Shown here: one piece after another, positions 1-8,237 of the stretch | Layout of the letters: each line of letters opens with the position of its first letter | Numbering within the stretch: position 1 is the stretch's first letter | NCBI GenBank assembly: GCA_963677415.2 | Contig: CAXXFJ010000002.1 | Span: 1 to 64,000, forward strand | Source: JAQUTK01 sp963677415 | Lineage (GTDB): Bacteria; Bacteroidota; Bacteroidia; Bacteroidales; JAQUTK01 | DNA: 64,000 nt | Direction of reading: 5' to 3' | Position numbers and translations under genes: made by a program | The notes under the pieces: generated by a model | What the model saw: only the letters and a program-made list of their open reading frames with translations | Database searches by the model: none | What the model was told of the DNA's origin: nothing

Positions 1-1558
1 TTCCTTCAGATATCTTTACTGAAAGAAGATTATCATATCCTTGAAATGCAGATCTACCAAGGGAACTGACTTGATATGTCACACCATCATAGGTAATGTC
101 GGAAGGAATCAAGAGGTTGCCGGACAGGAATTCAACATCCTGTTCTGCTACACTCACAGATTCCCCTTCTTCATCCAAGACATAGCTAATACCATCAACA
201 ACAAAAATGGGCTTTTCTTCTGTATCACTTGTTCTAGTTACGGATGACAGGATTATATTCTCATGTTCTGAAGGAGTACTGAGCATTATCTTCTCTCCGA
301 ACAGGGTATAATTAGCAGGGATTTCATCATCATTTGAGGTGGATAATGAACAACTCTCAAGCTTGGAATCAAGATCCTCGTCTTGCTCAACTACATTTTT
401 AAATTTTCGCCACCATTCAGCTTTGATATATGTTACTTGTGATCCTTTCGGTACATATAATATACAGGAAGCTTTCTCAATATTGGAAAAAGAAAATCTG
501 ATTCTGGGAGGTTTTTTATTTAGAGAGAATATTGATTTCAGATTCACACAGTCCTGAAAGGCTAGTACTCCAATCAATTTCAGAGTCGAAGGTATCGTTA
601 GTGAACTTAAAGAGGTACAGCCACTGAATGAGTGTGCTCCTATCCATATTACCCCTTCTGGTACGATAATTGAGGTAAGAGAGTGACAATTAGCAAAAGA
701 TTCAAATCCAATCGACTTAACACTGGATGGAATAGCAATGGAAGTAACTTTCTCACAATCTTTAAATGCCTGACTCGATATGGCTTTAGTGCCCTTTTTG
801 ATTATTACCGGAGTTCTATTTTCTTCTGTTCCTTCAAAATATTTGTAGGCTAACTTTCCAATATATAATAATCCAACAGGCTGATTTAGAAACCAAAATG
901 TGCCTTTAAAAGCATCAACACCAACTGAGATAACCTTTTCAGCTCCAAAAACTGAGTCAAGATTATTGCAATTTTCAAAAGCAGAATCTCCTATATAGAT
1001 AACACTTGAAGGAATTTTGATTGAAGTCAGACTGTTACAATAAGAAAATGCAGAAACATCTATAGAAAGTAACCCTTCCGGAAGAGTCAGGGAAGTAAGT
1101 GCTCTGCAAAATGAAAAGGCACAAGTCCCTATTGAAGAGACTTTTGAGTGGAAAGTCACCGAGGAGAGCGCTGTACAATGATCAAAAACGCGATCTCCTA
1201 TCAAAGTGACTCCAGAGGGAATCGTTACAGACAAAAGTGCTCTACAGCATGTGAAAGCTCCATTTCCTATCAAAGAGACACTCTGTGGAATAGTTATTGA
1301 TGTTAAGTTGATACAATATCCAAAAGCATGATCACCAATCGAATATATACTTGAAGGGATTATTACGGAAGTAAGGTCATTACAGTCCTTAAAGGAGTCT
1401 CTGTCTATCTCAGTAACTATGTATTGCACTCCTTCGTATGTAACTCTCGAAGGGATGACTATATCTCCGGGAAGATAATAGCTTTGCTTTCCCAGGCTTA
1501 CAGATAAACCTTCACCATTTGTATGAAAGGTCAAATTATCTACCGAAAATGATATCAT
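1..1558 (-). CDS. BspA-like leucine-rich repeat protein, 3' part beyond window
   Basis: Open from an ATG at 1558 to the window edge (519 codons, no stop). It begins MISFSVDNLTFHTNGEG and has no signal peptide. The body is a run of about 23-residue BspA/TpLRR-type repeats (LRR_5 family) of the form LTSIxIPSSVxxIGxxAFxxC. Near residues 390-410 a cap motif ASCILYVPKGSQ closes the first repeat block. A second module starts near residue 446 (FVVDGISYVLDEEGE), so the protein is built of tandem modules like the one at 24913. BspA-like proteins are usually surface proteins that bind host or matrix ligands, but the lack of a signal peptide leaves its location open. The start is supported by a TATTTTTG promoter box 88 nt upstream. 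The exact ligand cannot be told from sequence. Confidence 0.85.
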   Translation of the reverse strand, partial: MISFSVDNLTFHTNGEGLSVSLGKQSYYLPGDIVIPSRVTYEGVQYIVTEIDRDSFKDCNDLTSVIIPSSIYSIGDHAFGYCINLTSITIPQSVSLIGNGAFTCCRALLSVTIPSGVTLIGDRVFDHCTALSSVTFHSKVSSIGTCAFSFCRALTSLTLPEGLLSIDVSAFSYCNSLTSIKIPSSVIYIGDSAFENCNNLDSVFGAEKVISVGVDAFKGTFWFLNQPVGLLYIGKLAYKYFEGTEENRTPVIIKKGTKAISSQAFKDCEKVTSIAIPSSVKSIGFESFANCHSLTSIIVPEGVIWIGAHSFSGCTSLSSLTIPSTLKLIGVLAFQDCVNLKSIFSLNKKPPRIRFSFSNIEKASCILYVPKGSQVTYIKAEWWRKFKNVVEQDEDLDSKLESCSLSTSNDDEIPANYTLFGEKIMLSTPSEHENIILSSVTRTSDTEEKPIFVVDGISYVLDEEGESVSVAEQDVEFLSGNLLIPSDITYDGVTYQVSSLGRSAFQGYDNLLSVKISEG

Positions 1559-1645
1559 GTATTATACATCAGACGATTAATCACACAAAAATAAATTAAA
1601 TATTCAACAATAAAACTTTTAAACAGATTTTACCACGAATGATGT

Positions 1646-1653
1646 GCAAAAAT
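1646..1653 (-). promoter_or_regulatory. Probable -7 box (TATTTTTG) of the first LRR gene
   Basis: On the minus strand the sequence reads TATTTTTG, matching the Bacteroidetes sigma-ABfr -7 consensus TAnnTTTG. It lies 88 nt upstream of the ATG at 1558. Confidence 0.45.
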
Positions 1654-2014
1654 ACTCAATATTTTGTGTAGCCCAAACAATGTTGACAAAAAAACACAAT
1701 CAGTTTGCGTTGAATTGTCATATATAAATACAATACAACTCATTCAGAAGGTCGAAAATCTGCATTGAAATAGATGAATGGCTTGTTGAGGTAATTAAAA
1801 AGCAGAGCGAATCTCTTTTATATCAAGGATATGAACTAATCTGCAAAAACATGGTGACAAGACTTCAAAAAGCCTTTACGTCGGATATTGACATTATTTC
1901 ATCAGGATAACAAATCATGAATATTTCCACACAGAATAGATACTATATGTCGTTAATCTCGAAGATAAAATAGAATAATGAGATGCATAATGTTATTATG
2001 TAATCTTTTTGTTA

Positions 2015-2022
2015 TATATTTG
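2015..2022 (+). promoter_or_regulatory. Probable -7 box (TATATTTG) of dapL
   Basis: TATATTTG is an exact match to TAnnTTTG and is followed by GCG. It predicts a 5' leader of about 145 nt before the dapL ATG. Confidence 0.55.
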
Positions 2023-2174
2023 CGCAGTAATGATTTCATATTGATTCAACGAAAACAATTCGAATTTTAGATATCAACAGGTTTTGATCTTTAAATAATC
2101 GAATAGGAATTATTACCCCCTGGTAAGCGACTGGTAACTCGAAGTCATTTGGAATATTAACTCAGAAAACAAGT

Positions 2175-3410
2175 ATGGCACTTATCAATGACAACTTCTT
2201 AAAACTACCGGAGAATAGTTATTTCCCAGATATTACTAAAAAGGCGAATGCGTATAAAGTGGTTCACCCTCTTGCGAGTATCATTAACTTGGGAAACAGT
2301 GATGTTTCTTTGCCTCTTTCCAGTGAGGTTATTAGTGCTATGCTAAAGGCTACAGAGGAAATGTCACATGCTGTTTCTTTCAAAGGGTATGGACCCGAGC
2401 AAGGATATCGTTTTCTTATTGATAAGATTATAAAGTTTGATTATGAGTCCCGAAAGGTTTATCTGGAGCCTGATGAAGTGTTTATCAGTAACGGATCGAA
2501 AAGTGACATTGCCAATTTTGGTGAGATATTAAGTAAGGATAATCGTATTGCTGTGATGGATCTGGCTTTTCCTGTATACGTGGACAGTAATGTAATTGGA
2601 TGCAGAGCAGGAGAACCGGGAACTGACGGACGTTGGAATAACATAGTCTATATTCCTTGTACATCGGAAACTGATTTCATACCTGAACTTCCATCACAGA
2701 AGGTTGACATCGTGTATCTCTGTTTTCCCAATAATCCAACAGGTACAGCATTAAATAAACGCCAACTGAAGGTTTGGGTAGATTATGCGATCAAGAACAA
2801 TGTATTGATCTTTTTTGATGCTGCCTATGAGGCTTTTATCACGGATCCGAATGTGCCGCATAGCATCTACGAGATCAAAGGAGCTAAAAAGGTGGCTGTA
2901 GAATTCAAAAGTTTCTCTAAATCCGCCGGGTTTACAGGTGCAAGATGTGGATATACGGTTGTTCCTAAGGAGCTGATCGCCTATTCAAAAATGGATGGCA
3001 CACCTGTCATGCTTAATGGATTATGGAAGAGAAGACAATTGACAAAGTTTAATGGTACACCTTATATAATACAGAAAGCAATTGAAGCGGTTTATTCTCC
3101 GAAAGGAAGAGAGGAAGTACATGAACTTGTCAAGGATTATATGACGAACGCTATACATTTGCGTGAAGCGCTTGAGAATATCGGACTAAAAGTCTTCGGG
3201 GGAATAAATTCGCCATTCGTCTGGTTTAAGGCCCCGGATGGTCTTTCATCCTGGAAAATGTTTGACCGACTTCTATACGAAGTGAATGTAACAGGAACTC
3301 CTGGTGTTAAATTTGGTCCTGGTGGCGAGGGTTATATTCGACTTTCTGCATTAAATGACCGTAAAGAGATATTACAAGCAGTAGATAGATTCAGTAAATG
3401 GAAGCCCTAA
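2175..3410 (+). CDS. dapL: LL-diaminopimelate aminotransferase
   Basis: A 411-residue class I/II fold-type I PLP aminotransferase. DapL converts tetrahydrodipicolinate to LL-2,6-diaminopimelate in one glutamate-dependent step, feeding lysine and peptidoglycan synthesis in the cytoplasm. The PLP lysine is K249 in SFSKSAGFTGARCGY. The substrate/PLP loop FPNNPTG is at residues 184-190, FKGYGPEQGY near 69-78, and a C-terminal carboxylate-binding Arg sits in GGEGYIRLS. Length matches the DapL family (about 410). It stands alone between its own promoter and a hairpin terminator at 3518-3556, next to nitrogen assimilation genes. A generic aspartate aminotransferase is the alternative, but the N-terminus and whole-length pattern favour DapL. 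Confidence 0.93.
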   Translation: MALINDNFLKLPENSYFPDITKKANAYKVVHPLASIINLGNSDVSLPLSSEVISAMLKATEEMSHAVSFKGYGPEQGYRFLIDKIIKFDYESRKVYLEPDEVFISNGSKSDIANFGEILSKDNRIAVMDLAFPVYVDSNVIGCRAGEPGTDGRWNNIVYIPCTSETDFIPELPSQKVDIVYLCFPNNPTGTALNKRQLKVWVDYAIKNNVLIFFDAAYEAFITDPNVPHSIYEIKGAKKVAVEFKSFSKSAGFTGARCGYTVVPKELIAYSKMDGTPVMLNGLWKRRQLTKFNGTPYIIQKAIEAVYSPKGREEVHELVKDYMTNAIHLREALENIGLKVFGGINSPFVWFKAPDGLSSWKMFDRLLYEVNVTGTPGVKFGPGGEGYIRLSALNDRKEILQAVDRFSKWKP

Positions 3411-3776
3411 GGGGTGATCCATATTTGCTTGAACAACTACAAAATAGAGAAATAAGGGATTTTTGCAGGCATGATTGAATTGCCAGTAAATAATTGTTGA
3501 TAAATTAATCCCTTCAGAGCCGTCTTCTGCGTGAGCAGCGGACGGCTTCCTTTTTTGAGAAATTTCAATCTGTTACAAATTACATTATTATTCTTTCAAT
3601 TTGAAACAGAACTTCAATACTAAAATTTCATATTGCTATTAGTTACATAATTGTAGCAACATTATGATATTATTTATTGCCAATACCTGACATTATGTAT
3701 TACTTTGCATTCGAAATGGTAGAATAATGATAGTATTAATTGAATTGTATTAGTGTAAACGTAAAAAGTAAATCAA
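3411..3776 (+). other. Intergenic region between dapL and the nitrogen operon
   Basis: This 366-bp gap contains the hairpin element at 3494-3556 and then about 220 bp of AT-rich leader before the TorF-like gene. A TATTACTTTGC stretch near 3698-3708 is an imperfect -7 candidate. No ORF of note. Confidence 0.5.
3494..3556 (+). terminator. Hairpin element, copy 1 (dapL terminator)
   Basis: TTGTTGA, then TTAATC, then a stem AGCCGTC (3518-3524) pairing with GACGGCT (3541-3547), followed by TCCTTTTTT. The apical part is CTGC-GTGA-GCAG. Two further copies with the same order and the same GTGAGYA tip occur at 6331-6390 and 37562-37627. It has the form of an intrinsic terminator for dapL, but the conserved sequence outside the stem suggests a shared function. 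Confidence 0.75.
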
Positions 3777-4484
3777 ATGAAAAAGATCTCTATTTTAAAA
3801 GTAACCTTACTAGCTGTAGCAGTAGGTATGTCGGCATCAGAGAATGTAAAAGCTCAAAGTGTGAATGTGGGTGCTGATTTAGTTAGTTCGTATGTATGGC
3901 GCGGAGTATTTCAGGGCAATGCAGGTCCTGCGTTTCAACCAACATTGTCTTTAACTACAGGAAATTTTACAGTTGGGGCTTGGGGTTCCACAGATTTTAA
4001 TGCTGCCAAAGAATTCGATCTTTATGCTGGTTATTCCATTGGCAACCTCAGCTTGACTGTTACAGATTATTGGTGGGAAGGTCAGGGAGTCGGTAAATAC
4101 TTTGATTACAAAGATAATACGACTAACCATTGGTTTGAGGCTTCTTTGGGATACAACTTTGGAGAAACTCTTCCTTTAAGCCTTACCTGGAGTACAATGC
4201 TACTTGGTAAAGACAAAGATTCTAATGGTGACGCTATGTATTCATCGTATTTTGAAGCAAAGTATTCAACAAAAGTTGAGGATGTAGCTGTTGATTTAGG
4301 ATTGGGCGTCGTTCCTTTCAAAAGCGACCTATATGGATGTAGTGATTTAGCTGTTACTAATGTCTTCGTAAAAGGGACCAAAGAAGTTAAATTCACAGAC
4401 TCTTTTTCACTACCTGTTTATGTTCAGGCTATATTTAACCCAAGAGCAGAACAAACTCATCTGGTAGTGGGTGTGACATTTTAA
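3777..4484 (+). CDS. TorF-like outer-membrane beta-barrel protein, nitrogen operon copy 1
   Basis: 235 residues with a Sec signal peptide (cleavage near NVKAQS, residues 25-28). The mature part is rich in alternating aromatic/hydrophobic strands (SSYVWRGVFQGNAGPAFQPTLSL, WGSTDF, DYWWEGQG) and ends in HLVVGVTF with a terminal Phe, typical of an outer-membrane barrel. The SSYVWRG start is the hallmark of the TorF/Gcw_chp putative porin family. It is the first gene of an operon with glnB (60 bp later) and amtB, so a role in passage of ammonium or another small nitrogen compound through the outer membrane is likely but inferred. A close paralogue is encoded at 36743-37450 beside gltD/gltB. Confidence 0.75.
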   Translation: MKKISILKVTLLAVAVGMSASENVKAQSVNVGADLVSSYVWRGVFQGNAGPAFQPTLSLTTGNFTVGAWGSTDFNAAKEFDLYAGYSIGNLSLTVTDYWWEGQGVGKYFDYKDNTTNHWFEASLGYNFGETLPLSLTWSTMLLGKDKDSNGDAMYSSYFEAKYSTKVEDVAVDLGLGVVPFKSDLYGCSDLAVTNVFVKGTKEVKFTDSFSLPVYVQAIFNPRAEQTHLVVGVTF

Positions 4485-4544
4485 ATCATTATTCTATCAT
4501 TTCTGTATAGGATTATTAAACTGGATCTATAAAATTAATTTCTT

Positions 4545-4901
4545 ATGAAAAAGATTGAAGCAATTATTCGTAAAACAAAGTTTGACGACGTAAAGGAAGC
4601 ACTTGAAGCTGTCGATATAGAATGGTTCTCTTACTATGAAGTAAGAGGAGTAGGAAAAGCTCGCCAGGGGCGTATTTACAGAGGTGTTGTGTACGACACA
4701 AGTTATATCGAACGTATTTTGATTTCTATTGTAGTGCGTGAAAAGAATGTTGATAAAACCATAAAGGCTATTCAGAAGTCTGCATATACCGGTGAAATTG
4801 GAGATGGCCGTATTTTTGTTATCCCAGTGGAAAATGCAATCCGGATTCGTACCGGAGAAAGTGGAGATATCTCTCTTTATAACGCGGAACAGGAAAAATA
4901 A
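4545..4901 (+). CDS. glnB: PII nitrogen regulatory protein
   Basis: 118 residues, the normal PII length. PII proteins sense 2-oxoglutarate, ATP and ADP, and block ammonium transporters or control glutamine synthetase. Visible motifs are the start MKKIEAIIRKTKFDDVKEAL, the T-loop with YRGVVY (Tyr50 at the position of the uridylylated Tyr51 of E. coli GlnB), the B-loop TGEIGDGRIFV (near 82-92) and the C-loop IRIRTGE. The neighbouring amtB makes it GlnK-like in role. The T-loop segment GVGKARQGRI differs from the enterobacterial GFGRQKGHTEL, so contacts with AmtB may differ. No GlnD-type uridylyltransferase is in the window. Confidence 0.93.
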   Translation: MKKIEAIIRKTKFDDVKEALEAVDIEWFSYYEVRGVGKARQGRIYRGVVYDTSYIERILISIVVREKNVDKTIKAIQKSAYTGEIGDGRIFVIPVENAIRIRTGESGDISLYNAEQEK

Positions 4902-4959
4902 TCAGGTTCAAATAAATTTATAACGTCTTCCAGGTATTTAGTATAATCATTAAAGAAGT

Positions 4960-6327
4960 ATGAATATGTTTAAGAAATATAGCTTCGCAAAGTATGCAAA
5001 AGCAACTTTGCCCCTCCTTGCACTTTGTGCAACAACTGCGATGGCACAAGATGCCGAAGCAACAATGACTCCAGCCGAGAGTATAGTAGACTTGGCGAAA
5101 TCATTAGATACTGTATGGATGCTGCTTGCAGCAGCACTGGTGTTTTTTATGCAACCAGGATTCGCTTTGGTCGAGGCTGGTTTTACCCGCACAAAAAACA
5201 CTTCTAATATTTTAATGAAGAACTTGATGGACTTTGTCATAGGTTCATTGGGCTTCTGGGCAATAGGATTCGGACTTATGTTCGGTGTAGGTTCATTTGT
5301 CGGAACACCACACTTTTTTGATCTTTCCTTCATGGAGACAGGTCTACCTGTTGAAGGTTTTCTGATATTCCAAACAGTGTTCTGTGCTACAGCCGCCACT
5401 ATTGTGTCTGGAGCAATGGCTGAACGTACAAAATTTTCCATGTACTTGGTTTATTCCTTATTAATAAGTCTGATTGTGTATCCAGTATCCGGTCACTGGA
5501 CTTGGGGTGGTGGTTGGTTGATGAATGGCGAAGCAACTAGTTTTATGATGACTACTTTCGGAACTACTTTCCACGATTTCGCAGGTTCTGCTATCGTTCA
5601 CTCTGTGGGCGGTTGGATTGCTCTCATCGGAGCTATTATCCTCGGCCCGCGTATTGGTAAATACAAAGCTGGTCGTTCAATGGCAATACCTGGTCATAGC
5701 TTGACTCTCGCCTCATTAGGAGTATTTATCTTATGGTTTGGATGGTTCGGATTTAATCCTGGTTCACAGTTGGCTGCTTCAGGTGAAGCAAACCGCACAG
5801 CGATCTCTCATATCTTCCTGACTACAAACTTAGCAGGTGCAGCGGGTGCTTTAGCTTCTATGATGCTTGCATGGATTAAATACAAAAAACCTTCTTTGTC
5901 TTTGACATTAAATGGTGCTCTTGCCGGATTGGTTGGTATTACAGCTGGTTGTGACCTGGTTTCTCCTGTAGGTGCAGTGTTGATCGGTTTGATCTGCGGA
6001 ACTATAATGGTCTTTTCTGTAGAATTTATCGATAGAGTACTAAAAATTGATGACCCTGTTGGTGCATCTTCAGTTCACGGTGTTTGCGGTACTTTAGGTA
6101 CTATTCTGACTGGTTTCTTTGCTACTGAAAGTGGTCTATTTTATGGTGGAGGAACAGACTTATTATTGGCACAGATTTTCGGAGCTCTCGTTATTGCATT
6201 CTGGGCAATAATAGCAGGGTTTATCATCTTCAAAGGTTTGGATATCGTACATGGATTACGAGTTGATAAACGGATTGAAGAAGAAGGTCTGGATATCTAC
6301 GAACACGGAGAAAGCGCATATAATTAA
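4960..6327 (+). CDS. amtB: Ammonium transporter
   Basis: 455 residues with an N-terminal signal peptide (cleavage near AMAQDA), then about eleven membrane helices. Amt proteins move ammonia/ammonium across the inner membrane. Family motifs are FFMQPGFALVEAGFTRTKN, the twin pore histidines H214 (SAIVHSVGGW) and H373 (SSVHGVCGTLGT), and the conserved FGWFGFNPGS segment. The short C-terminal tail ends in EHGESAYN. It lies 58 bp after glnB and is the last gene of the operon, followed by hairpin element copy 2. Known Amt-PII pairing implies that PII gates this channel. Confidence 0.96.
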   Translation: MNMFKKYSFAKYAKATLPLLALCATTAMAQDAEATMTPAESIVDLAKSLDTVWMLLAAALVFFMQPGFALVEAGFTRTKNTSNILMKNLMDFVIGSLGFWAIGFGLMFGVGSFVGTPHFFDLSFMETGLPVEGFLIFQTVFCATAATIVSGAMAERTKFSMYLVYSLLISLIVYPVSGHWTWGGGWLMNGEATSFMMTTFGTTFHDFAGSAIVHSVGGWIALIGAIILGPRIGKYKAGRSMAIPGHSLTLASLGVFILWFGWFGFNPGSQLAASGEANRTAISHIFLTTNLAGAAGALASMMLAWIKYKKPSLSLTLNGALAGLVGITAGCDLVSPVGAVLIGLICGTIMVFSVEFIDRVLKIDDPVGASSVHGVCGTLGTILTGFFATESGLFYGGGTDLLLAQIFGALVIAFWAIIAGFIIFKGLDIVHGLRVDKRIEEEGLDIYEHGESAYN

Positions 6328-6330
6328 TAA

Positions 6331-6390
6331 TTGTTGACTGAGTTAATCTCTGGGGCTGTCTGATGCGTGAGCATCGGGCAGCCTTCTTTT
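6331..6390 (+). terminator. Hairpin element, copy 2 (amtB terminator)
   Basis: TTGTTGA, GTTAATC, then a stem GGCTGTC (6354-6360) with GGGCAGCC (6376-6383), an inner GATGC-GTGA-GCATC tip and a TTCTTTT tail. Same architecture and tip as the elements at 3494 and 37562. Confidence 0.8.
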
Positions 6391-6585
6391 ATATCTGACT
6401 TCATTAGTGGAGATTAAATTATTTTGAAACATTTGTGTTAAAAGACTAATCAATAGCGGAACAGGCCTCGAAGAGAATGATAATCCTAATCCTTTTGCTA
6501 TAAATCGTTAATATGCGCTTAATTTATTACTTCATCAAGAATTAATTATTTCTTTGCATCCGGTATTATAAAACACATATTCAAC

Positions 6586-8088
6586 ATGAAAAGACAATTC
6601 TTAGGTCTCATTTCAGCTCTTATCCTATCAGGAAGTGCATTTTCTTCTTCTGGGCAAGAGATTACGGAGGGCAAGTTTGCCGCTTCGAATGAATCACTAC
6701 AACAGTATCAATATCCTGAATGGTTCAGGGATGCAAAGTTTGGAATCTGGGCCCACTGGGGACCTCAGGCAGTGCCACGTCAAGGCGACTGGTATGCTAA
6801 GAAGATGTATCAAGAAGGCGATGCAGACTACAATTATCATGTAAAGAATTACGGTCATCCATCTGAGTTTGGTTACAAGGATATTATTCCATTATGGAAA
6901 GCGGAACGATGGAATCCTGAGCAACTAATGAAGCTTTACAAAAAGACGGGGGCAAAGTATTTTGTGAGTATGGGTACGCATCATGACAACTTCTTTCTTT
7001 GGAATTCTAAGATTCATCGTTGGAACTCTGTGAACATGGGTCCTCACAAGGATGTGGTTGGCCTATGGCAGAAGGCGGCAAAGAAAGAAGGCCTTCGTTT
7101 TGGCGTTTCCGAACATTTGGCAGCCAGTTATACCTGGTTTCAGACTGCCTACGGCGCGGATAAGAAAGGCGATAAGATGGGTGTGCTCTACGATGGCAAT
7201 GATCCACAATATGCAGATTTATATCATGGAAAAGCAGCTGATGATGATAAGGGCTGGCTGACAACTAATCCAAAGTGGCATCAGGAATGGTTTGAAAGGA
7301 TCAAAGAGCTCGTGGATATGTATCAGCCTGATCTGCTATATTCGGATAGCAAGATGCCTTTTGATGCAGTCGGACAAAGTCTGGTGGCACATTATTACAA
7401 TCAGGATATGGTAAAGAACAAAGGCAAACTGGAAGCTGTCTATACATGTAAAGAGCCATCCAACGGACGGTTTGCACAGGACATAGAACGGGGCGTTGCC
7501 GATACCCTCAGCAAATATCCATGGCAGACTGATACTTCCATTGGCGACTGGTATTACCGCACCGGACAGAAATACAAAACAGCCGATGAGGTGGTTCAGA
7601 TGCTGATTGATATCGTCAGCAAAAATGGCAACCTGCTCATAAATGTGGTTCAAACGCCGGAAGGTGATCTCGAGCCGGATGTATTGGAGATCCTGGATGG
7701 CATTGGCAAGTGGATTGCGGTCAATGGTGATGCCATCTATGGCACTCGTCCATGGAAGATTTACGGCGAAGGCCCAACTACAATCAACAAAGAAAGAGGT
7801 CAGTTTGGTGGTACGAAAGATGTAAGAGCGTATAGTTCTTCGGATTTCCGCTTTACGACAAAGGATAGAAATCTTTATGTCTTTTGCATGAGCAAACCAA
7901 TGGAGAAAATATCAATAGAAGCGTTGGGTAAATCATCAAAATACACGGATAAAGCCATTGCATCCGTGAAGTTACTGGGTAGCAAAGAGAAGATTCAATG
8001 GATACAGGGTGAGAGTGGTCTGGTTATCAGCAAACCAACCCAAATGCCGGACTTTAATGTTATTACATTCGAGGTGAAGTTCAAGTAG
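6586..8088 (+). CDS. Alpha-L-fucosidase, GH29
   Basis: 500 residues with a signal peptide (cleavage near SSSGQ, residues 20-24), so exported to the periplasm or surface. GH29 enzymes release alpha-L-fucose from glycans by a retaining mechanism. Visible motifs are FGIWAHWGP (52-60), the substrate-binding HH pair (132-133) in MGTHHDNFFLWN, the nucleophile Asp254 in QPDLLYSDS, and a candidate acid/base Glu301 in FAQDIERG. A C-terminal beta domain follows WKIYGEGP. It is a single gene with its own terminator. Fucose uptake or degradation genes are not nearby, although a GntR regulator of the kind that often controls sugar operons is encoded at 11638. Confidence 0.9.
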   Translation: MKRQFLGLISALILSGSAFSSSGQEITEGKFAASNESLQQYQYPEWFRDAKFGIWAHWGPQAVPRQGDWYAKKMYQEGDADYNYHVKNYGHPSEFGYKDIIPLWKAERWNPEQLMKLYKKTGAKYFVSMGTHHDNFFLWNSKIHRWNSVNMGPHKDVVGLWQKAAKKEGLRFGVSEHLAASYTWFQTAYGADKKGDKMGVLYDGNDPQYADLYHGKAADDDKGWLTTNPKWHQEWFERIKELVDMYQPDLLYSDSKMPFDAVGQSLVAHYYNQDMVKNKGKLEAVYTCKEPSNGRFAQDIERGVADTLSKYPWQTDTSIGDWYYRTGQKYKTADEVVQMLIDIVSKNGNLLINVVQTPEGDLEPDVLEILDGIGKWIAVNGDAIYGTRPWKIYGEGPTTINKERGQFGGTKDVRAYSSSDFRFTTKDRNLYVFCMSKPMEKISIEALGKSSKYTDKAIASVKLLGSKEKIQWIQGESGLVISKPTQMPDFNVITFEVKFK

Positions 8089-8110
8089 TAACAATGTAGT
8101 TTGTAAACCG

Positions 8111-8155
8111 AAAAGCGGCAATGCGAACGAAGAGTTCGCGTTGCCGCTTTTCTTA
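8111..8155. terminator. Intrinsic terminator after the fucosidase gene
   Basis: Near-perfect 18-bp stem: AAAAGCGGCAATGCGAAC (8111-8128) pairs with GTTCGCGTTGCCGCTTTT (8134-8151) around a 5-nt loop. A-rich and T-rich ends make it bidirectional, serving both convergent genes. Confidence 0.85.
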
Positions 8156-8237
8156 TGTATCGTATTGCATTGCAAACAGTTTGTCGCAAGTAAGAGCATG
8201 GTTAATAAATAATTAAATCGCACATGCAGATATTCAA

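Larger units (their letters stand above)
1559..2174. other. Divergent intergenic region with a possible ORF scrap
   Basis: This 616-bp AT-rich gap separates the minus-strand LRR gene from dapL. It holds a promoter box for each side (1646-1653 minus, 2015-2022 plus). A frame without an ATG stays open from about 1729 to 1910 and would read IEIDEWLVEVIKKQSESLL and onward, which has the look of real protein but no start. It may be a gene remnant. In many Bacteroides dapF precedes dapL; no dapF is visible here. Confidence 0.4.

Noticed and set aside
3494..6390. Calling the first two GTGAGCA hairpins plain terminators and nothing more
   Set aside because: Loop and upstream sequence are conserved among three copies, which a plain terminator would not need; kept as a finding.
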